DNA of 64,000 bases from Agromyces intestinalis. Lineage in GTDB: Bacteria; Actinomycetota; Actinomycetes; Actinomycetales; Microbacteriaceae. A model generated the notes under the pieces. The model searched no databases. It was not told the DNA's origin and worked only from the letters and a program-made list of their open reading frames with translations. Below, one piece after another: positions 44,505-52,960 of the stretch. The number at the start of each line of letters is the position of its first letter. Positions within the stretch are counted from its first letter, which is position 1. A program made the translations under genes and the position numbers. Where the stretch lies: assembly GCF_008365295.1 (NCBI RefSeq), contig NZ_CP043505.1, positions 1,922,001 through 1,986,000 on the forward strand, read 5' to 3'.

Positions 44505-45383
44505 TCAACCGACCGCCTCGGCGAGGATCTCGTCGAAGTGGTCGAAGATCAGCAGGTGACCCTCGTCGGGGATGAAGTGCGTGGTGCAGTGCGGCAGGTT
44601 CGCCTCGAGGTAGCGACCCCAGGCGACCGGGACGTTCCGATCGTCTTCGCCCTGCCACAAGATGATGGGCATCGACACCTCGCTGAGGGCGAATCCCCAC
44701 GGGCGGGTGAGGATCGTCAGGTCCCACGCGGGACCACGCGCGCTCGTGCGATAGGCCTCTGCGTACATCGCGGGCATGATCGGCGCGATCTCCGGCCGCG
44801 CCATGATCGCCCGGTCGTTCGGCGACATCTGCGCGATGACGGGAGCAACCGCCTTGTGCGGGTCGGTCAGCGCTTGCCTGCGCTGCATCGAGAGCATCGC
44901 GCTGACGAGCCGAGGCGCGCGACGGGCCAGCCACATGGTCGACTTGAGCTGCCGAGTAAGGTTCCCGAAGACAGTGGGGTCGGCGAGCGGTGCCATTCCG
45001 GCGATGATCGTCGCGGTCGTGAGCCTGCCCGGGATGGCTGAGGCACAGGCGAGCGCGAATGGTCCGCCGCCCGACATCCCCATGACGGCGAACCTCTCGA
45101 TCCCGAGTGCATCTGCGAGAGCTGTCACGTCCTCCGGCCAGTCGAGGAGGTGCCGATCGGGCTGGAAGTCGCTCAGCCCATGCCCGGGTCGATCCACGGC
45201 GATGATCCGGACGCCGCGGGCCAGGGCGATCGAGTCATCGGGATGGTGCTCCAGCCGCGAGCTCTGCGTTCCGTGGAAGAAGAAGACTGGATGCCCCACC
45301 GGATCGCCGTACTGCGCGTAGCCGAGGCGGCGGCCGTCCGAGAGCGTCACGGTGGAGGAGGACTCTGCAGATCGGTCGCCCAC
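44505..45383 (-). CDS. Alpha/beta hydrolase
   Basis: A 292-residue serine hydrolase. The oxyanion region is HPVFFFHGTQSSRLEHHPDD, the nucleophile elbow MGMSGGGPFALACA, the acid is expected near ILWQGEDDRNVPVAWG and the histidine in HFIPDEGHLLIF. The catalytic triad Ser-Asp-His is thus complete. The substrate is unknown. It is read opposite to its neighbours. It is preceded by about 400 bases without a gene. Confidence 0.85.
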   Translation of the reverse strand: MGDRSAESSSTVTLSDGRRLGYAQYGDPVGHPVFFFHGTQSSRLEHHPDDSIALARGVRIIAVDRPGHGLSDFQPDRHLLDWPEDVTALADALGIERFAVMGMSGGGPFALACASAIPGRLTTATIIAGMAPLADPTVFGNLTRQLKSTMWLARRAPRLVSAMLSMQRRQALTDPHKAVAPVIAQMSPNDRAIMARPEIAPIMPAMYAEAYRTSARGPAWDLTILTRPWGFALSEVSMPIILWQGEDDRNVPVAWGRYLEANLPHCTTHFIPDEGHLLIFDHFDEILAEAVG

Positions 45384-45781
45384 GCGGCTGCCTTCCTCAT
45401 CGTCGAGTCAGCGAGCGAGGAATCCGGTTGCCCACGGCTGGCCCCACCGCCCGCGTCGTGCCCACGATAGCGGAAGCGGAAGTCCGCGCGCTTGCAGGGG
45501 TTGACGCCCGGGCACCCGTAGCCTCACGACATGTCGAGATCTGCCCTGCGGGTGAAGCCAGGGATGGCGATCTCCTCCACGCTCGAGACCTTGCTGTTCC
45601 ACATACCTCTGGAACATCGTTCTGATCGCCACCGTGCTTCTGGTGGAGCAGATCCTGGACGGGACCGTCTACTCCCGAAGGGGGAGCAGGCGCCGAGATC
45701 GACGCTTGCGGGGAAAGACCCGGGTAATCTCCTCGGCACGTGAAACTTCGGGAGCGACCCCGTCGCTAACCTGAGGGAACC
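45384..45781. other. Gene-free spacer before the micropeptide operon
   Basis: No convincing gene. A 70-residue open frame at 45531-45743 has no domain and unnatural composition. TAATCT near 45725 and TAACCT near 45767 are possible -10 elements; no -35 is well spaced for either. GGCACGTGAAAC near 45737 resembles half of parS but is not a full site. Confidence 0.4.
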
Positions 45782-45862
45782 ATGAACAAGTCTCTTATCG
45801 TCGGGTCCGCCCTACCGGCCCGCGACAGTGCGCAGCAGAAGCTCGCCGAGGGTATCCGATGA
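45782..45862 (+). CDS. Putative 26-residue micropeptide coupled to the HprK-like gene
   Basis: GAGGGA lies 5 bases before an ATG that opens a 26-codon frame: MNKSLIVGSALPARDS then AQQKLAEGIR. Its TGA overlaps the ATG of the kinase-like gene (ATGA), so it is translationally coupled. Serines at 4, 9 and 16 and a charged C-terminal half are visible. It might be a modified peptide substrate or a leader. There are HprK-like kinases in some lasso-peptide clusters that phosphorylate the precursor peptide; here no cyclase or protease gene is next to it. No homolog is known to me. Confidence 0.5.
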   Translation: MNKSLIVGSALPARDSAQQKLAEGIR

Positions 45863-46956
45863 GCCGGACCTTCGACCTCGTCTACGCGACCTCCCGGCTT
45901 CGAGTCGAGCTCGCCGACGGAGCCGATCTCAGCCGGACGCTCGCATTCCTCGGCACGCACTTCCGTGCAGAAGAGCTCTCTCCGGCCGAGGAACCGCTCG
46001 CGACGCTCCACGTCTCCGCACTTCGCGCAGCGGAGCGCGACGAGACGTCCGACCCCGATGACGCGGCCGGCGAGCCCATCTACGTGCGCAAGAGCGCGAG
46101 CCCGTTCTTCACGATCGAGGCGAATCGTGTGCGCAACCCGGACGGCACCGAGACGGTGGTCTGCACGCGTGCAGGCACGCGCCTCCGGTTCGACCCGCAA
46201 GCCCGGCGCATCGAGGTGACAGTCTCCGCCGAGGGATGGCTCGACGTCGTCGAACTCGTGCGCGACCTCATCCTCCGCGATCAAGAGAATCGCGGCGCGG
46301 TCGTGCTGCACGCCACTGCTGCGGCACACGACGGAGGTGTGGTGCTCGTCAGCGGATCGAAGGGAGCCGGGAAGAGCACGATCCTGCTCGAACTCGTCGA
46401 GCACTTCGGCTACCGCGTCCTGAGCGGCGACAAAGCGCTCGTCGTCGAGGGTCCGAACGGCATCGTGGTACAGGGATGGCCCGACTACCCGCACCTCGGT
46501 TACGCCACGATCACGAAGTTCGACGGGCTGCCGGCCATCGCGGGCATCGACCCCGAGGCATCCGCTCCCGAGGGCCACGCGTTCTCACCCTTCAACAAGT
46601 ACGCGGTCGATCCGGTCGGATTCCGGGAGCGGTTCCCGAGCGCGGAGCCCGATGATCGGTGGGTGCCCGTCGCAATCCTGGAGCCGGCCATCGGCCCCGG
46701 TGAGGCCACCCGGGTGCAGCCGATCGTCGAGTCGGCGGAGGAGCGCGTGCGGGGACTGGACGCGAACGATGAGTCGCCGTTCGACGGGACGCACGCCGGA
46801 TGGATCCGGTTCGTGCCCGACCTCCGTGCCGCGCAGCGCGAGCGTCGGGCTCGGATTCTCGCCGCACTGGCGACGGTGCCCGCGTGGCGGGTCGACGGGC
46901 CGGGCGACCTCGTCGACCTGCCGTTCGTCACCCCGCGCCACCCGGCTCATGCGTGA
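45859..46956 (+). CDS. HprK-like P-loop kinase family protein
   Basis: A 365-residue protein. Residues 1-135 form a beta-rich N-terminal domain. From about 145 the sequence follows the HPr kinase fold: VVLHATAAAHDGG, the P-loop GSKGAGKST (166-174), then YRVLSGDKALVVE, where HprK has a catalytic aspartate (LSGDK at 188-192). Residues 230-300 form a lid-like region and the C-terminus is helical (RERRARILAALATV). It lacks the receiver-like N-domain of true HprK. Phosphorylation of a peptide or protein is the likely activity. Overlaps both neighbours. Confidence 0.75.
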   Translation: MSRTFDLVYATSRLRVELADGADLSRTLAFLGTHFRAEELSPAEEPLATLHVSALRAAERDETSDPDDAAGEPIYVRKSASPFFTIEANRVRNPDGTETVVCTRAGTRLRFDPQARRIEVTVSAEGWLDVVELVRDLILRDQENRGAVVLHATAAAHDGGVVLVSGSKGAGKSTILLELVEHFGYRVLSGDKALVVEGPNGIVVQGWPDYPHLGYATITKFDGLPAIAGIDPEASAPEGHAFSPFNKYAVDPVGFRERFPSAEPDDRWVPVAILEPAIGPGEATRVQPIVESAEERVRGLDANDESPFDGTHAGWIRFVPDLRAAQRERRARILAALATVPAWRVDGPGDLVDLPFVTPRHPAHA

Positions 46957-47266
46957 ACTCGAGATTCCGAGTTCCGGGCTCAACACGGCGATCGACGTCA
47001 CCGACGACGTTGCCGCGGCGCTCGGTGAGTTGGACGCGGCGCCCGGCCTGGTCGGCGTCTACGCGCACGGGTCCAGCCTCGGGCTCGTGCTCATGCGCTT
47101 CGAGCCCGGAACGGTGCAGGACCTGCTCGCAGCGCTCGAGAAGGTCGCACCGCTCACGACGCGGTACGCCCACGAACTCACCACCGGAGACCCGAACGGC
47201 GCCGCCCACATCCGATCGAGGGAAACCTGCAGCCGGACGCCGAAGACGGTGATCGCCGAGCCCTGA
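46949..47266 (+). CDS. YjbQ/UPF0047-like protein, short at the C-terminus
   Basis: A 105-residue protein matching the YjbQ pattern: a GVYAHGSSLGLVLMRFEPGT strand where the family has an HTT-type motif (His40), then a DLLAALEKVAP helix, His75 in RYAHELTTGDPNG and His87 in AAHIRS. The family's last 30 or so residues, which normally carry a GTWQ-like motif, are missing, so this may be truncated. YjbQ proteins have been linked to thiamine phosphate synthase activity and metal binding in other bacteria. Overlaps the kinase-like gene by 8 bases. Confidence 0.65.
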   Translation: MRELEIPSSGLNTAIDVTDDVAAALGELDAAPGLVGVYAHGSSLGLVLMRFEPGTVQDLLAALEKVAPLTTRYAHELTTGDPNGAAHIRSRETCSRTPKTVIAEP

Positions 47267-47331
47267 GTCCCGCGCGCATGCCATGCTGGGGTGGCGCGGC
47301 AGGCGCGTTCGACGGATCGCGGAGGTGCGTG

Positions 47332-48321
47332 GTGAACCGAGACTCCACATCCGTTCGGATCGGCGTGCTCGGCGCAGCGCGCATCGTCGAGACCGCGCTG
47401 GTCGAGCCTGGCCACGAGGTCGACGGCGTGGTCATCGGATGCATCGCGGCACGCGACTCGCATCGTGCCCGCGCGTACGCCGAGCGCCACGGAATCCCGA
47501 CCGTGCACGCCACGTACGAGGATCTGCTCGCCGATCCCGACGTGGACGCGGTCTACGTGCCGCTGCCGGCCGCGCTGCACGCGCGGTGGACGCTCGCCGC
47601 GCTGGATGCCGGCAAGCACGTGCTCGTCGAGAAGCCGTTCACCAGCAATGCCCGCACCGCCGAGCAGGTCGCGCGAGCAGCGGCGGGAGCCGGCACGCTC
47701 GTGATGGAGGCGTATCACTCGCACTACCACCCCCTCATCGGGCGAGTCCGCGACCTCCTCGCATCGGACGAGATCGGTCGGCCGGTGTCGGCTTACGCGT
47801 CGTTCTGCGTGCCCATCCCGCCCGGAAGGAACATCCGGTGGGATCTCGCGCTCGGCGGCGGCGGACTGCTCGACATCGGGTACTACCCGGTTCGCGCCCT
47901 GACCGAGCTATTCGGCGAACCTGAGGACGTGTTGCAGGCGCGAGCCTGGCTCCGCGGCGGCGTCGACCGGCGGCTGGAGGCGACGCTCGTCTACGCCGGG
48001 GGCGTGACGGGATCGATCGTCTCGTCGATGTGGTCGCGCCGGCTCGTCGAGAAGCGGCTCGTCATCGAGGGCGACGCCGGCCGTATCCGGGTGTCGTCGC
48101 CGTACCATCCGCATCGCGGAGCGCGCATCCGCGTCGACGGTCGGCGCGGCAGCCGCGTCGAGGGCACCGACCGGCGCAGTACCTACTCGTACCAGCTCGA
48201 GGCGTTCCGCGACGCCGTGCTGTCGAGGCATCCCGTCGCCACCGATGCTGCGGCCGCGGTGCGCCACGCGCACACGCTCGATCAGCTCTACGCCGCCGCG
48301 GGACTGGCCCCCCGGCCCTGA
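47332..48321 (+). CDS. Gfo/Idh/MocA family oxidoreductase
   Basis: A 329-residue NAD(P)-dependent oxidoreductase. The Rossmann motif is IGVLGAARIVETAL, the family motif EKPFTSN contains the catalytic-region lysine, and VMEAYHSHYHPLIGRVRDLL and GGGGLLDIGYYPVRALTELF fit the C-terminal domain. Members act on sugars, inositols and sugar nucleotides. A GTG at 47332 with GGAGG 6 bases before it is preferred. It lies 65 bases after the YjbQ-like gene and may be part of the same operon. Confidence 0.88.
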   Translation: MNRDSTSVRIGVLGAARIVETALVEPGHEVDGVVIGCIAARDSHRARAYAERHGIPTVHATYEDLLADPDVDAVYVPLPAALHARWTLAALDAGKHVLVEKPFTSNARTAEQVARAAAGAGTLVMEAYHSHYHPLIGRVRDLLASDEIGRPVSAYASFCVPIPPGRNIRWDLALGGGGLLDIGYYPVRALTELFGEPEDVLQARAWLRGGVDRRLEATLVYAGGVTGSIVSSMWSRRLVEKRLVIEGDAGRIRVSSPYHPHRGARIRVDGRRGSRVEGTDRRSTYSYQLEAFRDAVLSRHPVATDAAAAVRHAHTLDQLYAAAGLAPRP

Positions 48322-48454
48322 CGCGCCGCGCGCCGCGTGCGACCGCGCGCCATGCGCGACGCGCCGCGCGCGACCTGCGCCACCGAAGTCGACCGGGTCG
48401 GGAATCCACAGGCGTGCGCGACGGTTCTTTCCGATCAGCAGCGAGGAGCAGCGC

Positions 48455-49324
48455 ATGGCAGACGAGGCGGTCATCGGTCGCGGGCTGGTCGGGCATGACG
48501 AGTTCGTCACGACCGCCGACGCGCGTCGCCTGCGCACGATGGTCGGGGGCAGTGGCGACGACCTCGTCGTGCTCGAGGCCGGTCTCGGGCTGAGCGGACT
48601 GTACTGGGGCCCGGTGCACGAGGCCATCGCCGAACGGGCGCGCGTCGTCGCCTATGAACGGGCCGGGTTCGGCGCGAGTTCGCCCGACGACCGCCCGCGC
48701 GACCTCGCCCGGCTCGTCGCCGACCTCGAGACGGTCGTCGACGCGCACCCGCACCGCCGGCTCGTGCTCGTCGGCCACAGCTGGGGCGGGCCGGTCGTTC
48801 GAGTGCTCGCGGCACGTCGCCGCGAGCGGGGCGACCGGCCGGCGGGTGTCGTGCTCGTCGACCAGAGCGACGAGCACTCGTCGTTGTACTTCGGCTCGGC
48901 CGCGCGACGGCAGTTCGCCGCCCAGGCTGCGCTGATGGTGCCGCTGGCGCGCATGCGTCTGCTCTCGGCGCTGTCGCGCGGTCTCGTCGCGGGTCTCGCC
49001 GAGCCGATGCGGCGCGCGGTGCTGGCCGCATCGACCTCGGTGTCGGCCGCCCGTGCGACCGCCGCCGAGCAGCGCCACGTCATCGACGGCCTGGACGCGC
49101 TGCGGGCACGCCCGCTCGACCTCGGTGACATCCCCGTGAGCGTGATCTCGGGCCAGCGCACCGGTGCGCTCGACGCCAGGGTGCGGGCCTCGATCGTGGA
49201 CGCCCACCGGGAGACGGCCCGCCGGCTCGCCGGGGGCCGGTACGTCCCGGCCGAGCTCTCGGGCCATATGGTGCCGATCAGCGAGCCAGGACTCGTCGCC
49301 TCGGAGGCGCTCTCACATCTGTGA
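48455..49324 (+). CDS. Alpha/beta hydrolase
   Basis: A 289-residue hydrolase. VVLEAGLGLSGLYWGPVHEA holds the oxyanion-hole region, the nucleophile serine is in VGHSWGG (GHSWG), and a histidine is in ELSGHMVPISEP. The acid is in the VLVDQSDEH region or later. No signal peptide is visible. GAGGAG precedes the ATG. It is 133 bases after the MocA-type gene, with a CGCG-rich stretch between. The substrate is not known. Confidence 0.85.
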   Translation: MADEAVIGRGLVGHDEFVTTADARRLRTMVGGSGDDLVVLEAGLGLSGLYWGPVHEAIAERARVVAYERAGFGASSPDDRPRDLARLVADLETVVDAHPHRRLVLVGHSWGGPVVRVLAARRRERGDRPAGVVLVDQSDEHSSLYFGSAARRQFAAQAALMVPLARMRLLSALSRGLVAGLAEPMRRAVLAASTSVSAARATAAEQRHVIDGLDALRARPLDLGDIPVSVISGQRTGALDARVRASIVDAHRETARRLAGGRYVPAELSGHMVPISEPGLVASEALSHL

Positions 49325-49485
49325 CCGATGCGCTGGAATCACCGTGAACCACGCATACCGCGCCGAAGTCCACTCCCCGGTGTCGAGCGGCTCGAATCGA
49401 TTCGATAGGATGTCACGCGGTGCTCTTCGTGGCATCCGTCCGTCGACCCTCCCTCCGACCTCGCGACCCGCCCCGAGAGCATCCA

Positions 49486-51036
49486 ATGGCCAGAACCCTC
49501 ACCACCGGCGCGCCCTGGCGCGTCATCCTCGTCTTCGCCGTGCCCCTGCTGCTCGGCAACGTCGTGCAGCAGCTCTACCAGGTCGCCGACGCGATCGTCG
49601 TCGGCCGGCATCTCGGCGTCGACTCGCTCGCCGCGGTCGGCGCGACGGGAAGCCTGCTGTTCCTCTTGCTCGGCTTCTCGTGGGGGGTCACCTCGGGTCT
49701 GGCGATCCCGACCGCGCAGGCGTTCGGCGCGCGCGACCACGATGCCGTGCGCCGCTCGGTCGCGACCGGCACGCTGATCACCGGCGCGATGAGCATCGTG
49801 CTCACCGTGGGTGCTCCGATCATCGCCGGGCCCGCGCTCGAGCTGCTGCAGACGCCGCCCGAGCTGCTGCCCGAGGCGACGGTCTTCACCCAGGTCAGCT
49901 TTCTCGGGGCATCCACCATGATGTTCTTCAACTACCTGTCGGCGATCATCCGTGCGATCGGCGACTCGCGCACGCCGCTGGTGTTCCTGACCGTGGCGTG
50001 CGGCCTCAACATCGCGCTGGTCCTCGTCATGGTCGGCGTGCTCGACTGGGGCGTCGCCGGCGCTGCGCTCGCGACGGTGGTCGCGCAGGCGGTCTCGGTC
50101 GCGCTCTGCCTCGAGTTCGTGCGCCGCCGGGTTCCGGTGCTGCACGTGCGTCGCGCCGACTGGCGGGTGACGCGGGCGGATGTCTCGGAGCACCTGCGCG
50201 TCGGCCTGCCGATGGGGTTCCAGGCGTCGATCATCGCCATCGGCACGCTCACCGTGCAGGTCGCGCTGAACAGCCTCGGTGCCGGCGCAGTGGCGGCCTA
50301 CACGACGGGCGCCCGCGTCGACTCGCTCGCGGTCGCGCTGCTGCAGTCGCTGGGCCTGGCCGTCTCGATGTTCACGGCGCAGAACCTCGGCGGACGCCGA
50401 CCCGATCGCATCCGCCGTGGCGTCGTACAGGCGACCTGGATGTCGATCGCCGCCGCACTGGTGCTCGGCGCCCTGCTGATCCTGTTCGGCTCGCACCTCG
50501 TCGGACTCTTCGTCGGCGACGCGGCCGGGGCCGAGTCGGTTGTCGCCGACGCGGCACTGATGCTCACGATCAACGGCCTGACCTATACCGCCCTCGGGGT
50601 GCTGTTCGTGCTGCGCGGTGCGCTGCAGGGCCTCGGGCACACGATGGTGCCCACGATCACGGGCGTGATCGAACTGGTGATGCGGGTCGGCGCTGCCGTC
50701 GTGCTCGGGTCGATGTTCGGGTTCGTCGGCGTGGTCTGGAGCAACCCCCTCGCCTGGCTGGGCGCGGTGGTGCTGCTCGTGCCCGCGTACGTGCGCGAGC
50801 ACCGTCGCCTCGCGCGCATGCGCGTCGAGCCGCGCACCGCGACGCCGACGACGCCGATCCAGGTGGTCGGTCCGGTCGACGGGTCGATGACGGTCGACAC
50901 CGTCGTGACCGGCGCGATCCCCGTGCAGGATGCCGCGGCCGAGGTCGGCGGCGGGAAGCGCCGGCGGCGAGGCATCCGCTCGCTGCGCACCCGCACCCGT
51001 ACCGGGGTACGGGGTCGAGATGGCTCATGCGTGTGA
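49486..51036 (+). CDS. MATE family efflux transporter
   Basis: A 516-residue transporter with twelve hydrophobic segments in two related halves. MATE hallmarks are VVQQLYQVADAIVVGRHLGV in helix 1-2 and the matching FMSGALQGLGHT-like GALQGLGHTMVPTITGVIEL in the second half. The C-terminal 65 residues are a cytoplasmic tail rich in Thr/Pro and Arg. These proteins export drugs and metabolites by Na+ or H+ antiport. The ATG at 49486 is preferred; a 22-residue extension is open upstream. Confidence 0.92.
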   Translation: MARTLTTGAPWRVILVFAVPLLLGNVVQQLYQVADAIVVGRHLGVDSLAAVGATGSLLFLLLGFSWGVTSGLAIPTAQAFGARDHDAVRRSVATGTLITGAMSIVLTVGAPIIAGPALELLQTPPELLPEATVFTQVSFLGASTMMFFNYLSAIIRAIGDSRTPLVFLTVACGLNIALVLVMVGVLDWGVAGAALATVVAQAVSVALCLEFVRRRVPVLHVRRADWRVTRADVSEHLRVGLPMGFQASIIAIGTLTVQVALNSLGAGAVAAYTTGARVDSLAVALLQSLGLAVSMFTAQNLGGRRPDRIRRGVVQATWMSIAAALVLGALLILFGSHLVGLFVGDAAGAESVVADAALMLTINGLTYTALGVLFVLRGALQGLGHTMVPTITGVIELVMRVGAAVVLGSMFGFVGVVWSNPLAWLGAVVLLVPAYVREHRRLARMRVEPRTATPTTPIQVVGPVDGSMTVDTVVTGAIPVQDAAAEVGGGKRRRRGIRSLRTRTRTGVRGRDGSCV

Positions 51037-51165
51037 TGCGACCTGACCCGCCTCGCACGTACGCTCCCCTCATCGGTCGGATCCAACGGCCGGCGACGAG
51101 GGACACTCCCTCGCGGCGTTCGTCTGGCTCTCCATTCGTTCGTTCGGACGAAGAGATGAGCGCAG

Positions 51166-52305
51166 ATGAGCCTGCAGGTCCTGGAGCGCCCCGAGGGCGC
51201 CGAACTCACCGGCACCCTGACGCCGGTCATCCGCACCGCCGGTCGACGTCGCGATGACGCGATCGACCCCGCTCAGAGCGGGTTCGCCAGGCTGTCGCGA
51301 CAGATCAAGGCCGAGGGGCTGCTCGATCGGCACGTCGGCTTCTACGTGCGCAAGACCGTGCTCTGGGCCCTCGTCGCGGCGGCTTCGATCGGGGCATCCC
51401 TGCTCATCGGCGACTCCTGGTGGCAGCTGCTCGTCGCAGCCGTCCTCGGCGTGGTGTTCACGCAGTTCGCGTTCATGGCGCACGAGGCATCCCACCGTCA
51501 GGTCTTCCGCTCGGGCCCCGCGAACGACTGGGCCGGGCTCATCCTCGCGAACCTCGTCGTCGGCATCAGCTACAGCTGGTGGATGAACAAGCACACCCGA
51601 CACCACGGCAACCCGAACGTGATCGGCCGCGACCCCGACATCCAGAAGGACACCATCTCGTTCCTCGAGGAGGACGCCGCGGCCAGCCGCGGGCTCGTGC
51701 GGCTCATCACGCGCAAGCAGGGGTACCTCTTCTTCCCGCTGCTGCTGCTCGAGGGCATCAACCTGCACGCACACGGTATCCGGCACGTGCTCGGCGCGGC
51801 GCCGGTGAAGCGCCGCCGGCTCGAGATCGCGCTCATCGCGGTGCGCCTGATCGGCGTCACGGCGCTCGTGTTCTGGGCGTTCCCGCCGCTGCTCGCGGCC
51901 GTCTTCCTGCTCGTGCAGCTCGGTGTGTTCGGCGTCTACATGGGTGCATCCTTCGCCCCCAACCACAAGGGCATGCCGCTCATCGGCCGTGGCGTGCGCG
52001 TCGACTTCCTCGAGCGCCAGGTGCTGACGAGCCGCAACATCCGCGGCGGCTGGTTCATCGACGCCGCCATGGGCGGTCTCAACTACCAGGTCGAGCACCA
52101 CCTGTTCCCGAGCATGGCGCGGCCGGCCCTCGCCCGCACCCAGGAGATCGTGCGCGAGTACTGCCGCGAGAACGACGTGCGCTACACCGAGACCGGGCTC
52201 ATCGAGTCGTACGGCATCGTCATCGCGTACCTGAACCGGGTCGGCCTCGCCGCGCGCGACCCCTTCGACTGCCCGATGATCGACGCGTACCGCCGCCGCG
52301 ACTGA
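51166..52305 (+). CDS. Membrane fatty acid desaturase, second copy
   Basis: A 379-residue paralog of the protein at 7154-8269. Histidine boxes: HEASHRQ, HTRHH and QVEHHLFPSMARP. Two pairs of membrane helices are predicted. The sequence around LIGDSWWQLLVAAVLGVVFT and the C-terminal half closely parallels the first copy. It carries the abundant GAGGCATCC word exactly at the HEASHRQ codons (51484-51492). The rightward MATE gene precedes it. Different substrates or regulation of the two copies is possible. Confidence 0.9.
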   Translation: MSLQVLERPEGAELTGTLTPVIRTAGRRRDDAIDPAQSGFARLSRQIKAEGLLDRHVGFYVRKTVLWALVAAASIGASLLIGDSWWQLLVAAVLGVVFTQFAFMAHEASHRQVFRSGPANDWAGLILANLVVGISYSWWMNKHTRHHGNPNVIGRDPDIQKDTISFLEEDAAASRGLVRLITRKQGYLFFPLLLLEGINLHAHGIRHVLGAAPVKRRRLEIALIAVRLIGVTALVFWAFPPLLAAVFLLVQLGVFGVYMGASFAPNHKGMPLIGRGVRVDFLERQVLTSRNIRGGWFIDAAMGGLNYQVEHHLFPSMARPALARTQEIVREYCRENDVRYTETGLIESYGIVIAYLNRVGLAARDPFDCPMIDAYRRRD

Positions 52306-52330
52306 GCAGGCAGCCTGCCAGCACTGAGGC

Positions 52331-52380
52331 CGATTTGCGCGACTGAGCCCGGTCCAAACCGACCTCAGTCGCGCAAATCG
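52331..52380. repeat. 17-bp inverted repeat upstream of the DUF2809 gene
   Basis: CGATTTGCGCGACTGAG (52331-52347) and its exact complement (52364-52380) with a 16-base loop. It may be the terminator of the desaturase gene. A related sequence lies at the other end of the DUF2809 gene (52861-52945). Confidence 0.8.
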
Positions 52381-52465
52381 AGCTCCATCGGGCGGAGCCG
52401 GCGAGTCGGCGCGCGGGTCGGGCAGGTCAGGCGGGGCCGGCCGGCGGTTGTGGTTCACTGAGCGG

Positions 52466-52885
52466 ATGCCTCGCGCCCGCCCTCACCGTCGCGTTCGGCT
52501 CATCGCCGCGCTCGCGGCGTTCGGATGTCTCGGGCTCGGCCTCGCCCTGCAGATCCTCGACCGCACGCCGGTCGTCGACGTGCTCGGCAGCGTGCTGTAC
52601 GCGGCGCTCATCGGATGCCTCGTGCTCGTCGCGGCCCCGACCCTTCGGCCGTGGGCGGTCGGCGCGATCGCCTATGGGGTGTCCGCCGCGGTCGAGCTGC
52701 TGCAGCTGACCGGGCTGCCGGCCGTCGTCGTCGCGGCCGTGCCGCCGGCACGCCTGGTGCTCGGCAGCTCGTTCGACCCATGGGACCTCGTCGCGTACGC
52801 CGGCGGCGCCGCGCTGGCGTACGTCGTCGCCGCGCGTGCGCAGGTGAGGCGGCCCCGCATCACTGAGGCCGTTTCGCGTGACTGA
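52466..52885 (+). CDS. DUF2809 domain membrane protein
   Basis: A 139-residue protein with four membrane helices (about 11-30, 35-52, 60-82 and 100-125). VELLQLTG followed by a VPPARLVLGSSFDPWDLVAY stretch fits DUF2809 (YjgA-like VanZ-type small membrane proteins). Function unknown. The ATG at 52466 is used; a GTG at 52448 is also open. Its end runs into a repeat copy. Confidence 0.75.
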   Translation: MPRARPHRRVRLIAALAAFGCLGLGLALQILDRTPVVDVLGSVLYAALIGCLVLVAAPTLRPWAVGAIAYGVSAAVELLQLTGLPAVVVAAVPPARLVLGSSFDPWDLVAYAGGAALAYVVAARAQVRRPRITEAVSRD

Positions 52886-52945
52886 GGCCGTTTTGCGTGA
52901 TTGAGGCCGACCCAGACCGACCTCAGCCGCACGAATCGACCTCCA
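52861..52945. repeat. Repeat related to the 52331-52380 palindrome
   Basis: CTGAGGCCGTTTCGCGTGAC and a close variant follow each other, then ACCTCAGCCGCACGAATCG and a CTCCATCGGGC end that match the first repeat. It overlaps the last codons of the DUF2809 gene and lies between it and the convergent MFS gene. Confidence 0.6.
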
Positions 52946-52960
52946 TCGGGCCGACCCCGG

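Noticed and set aside
45531-45743. A 70-residue frame before the micropeptide operon
   Set aside because: No plausible ribosome binding site, no domain and unnatural composition.
45734-45750. parS-like sequence GGCACGTGAAAC
   Set aside because: Only one half of the palindrome matches, so it is not a parS site.
48322-48400. CGCG-rich run between the MocA-type gene and the hydrolase
   Set aside because: Simple GC-rich sequence without a regular period; not reported as a repeat.
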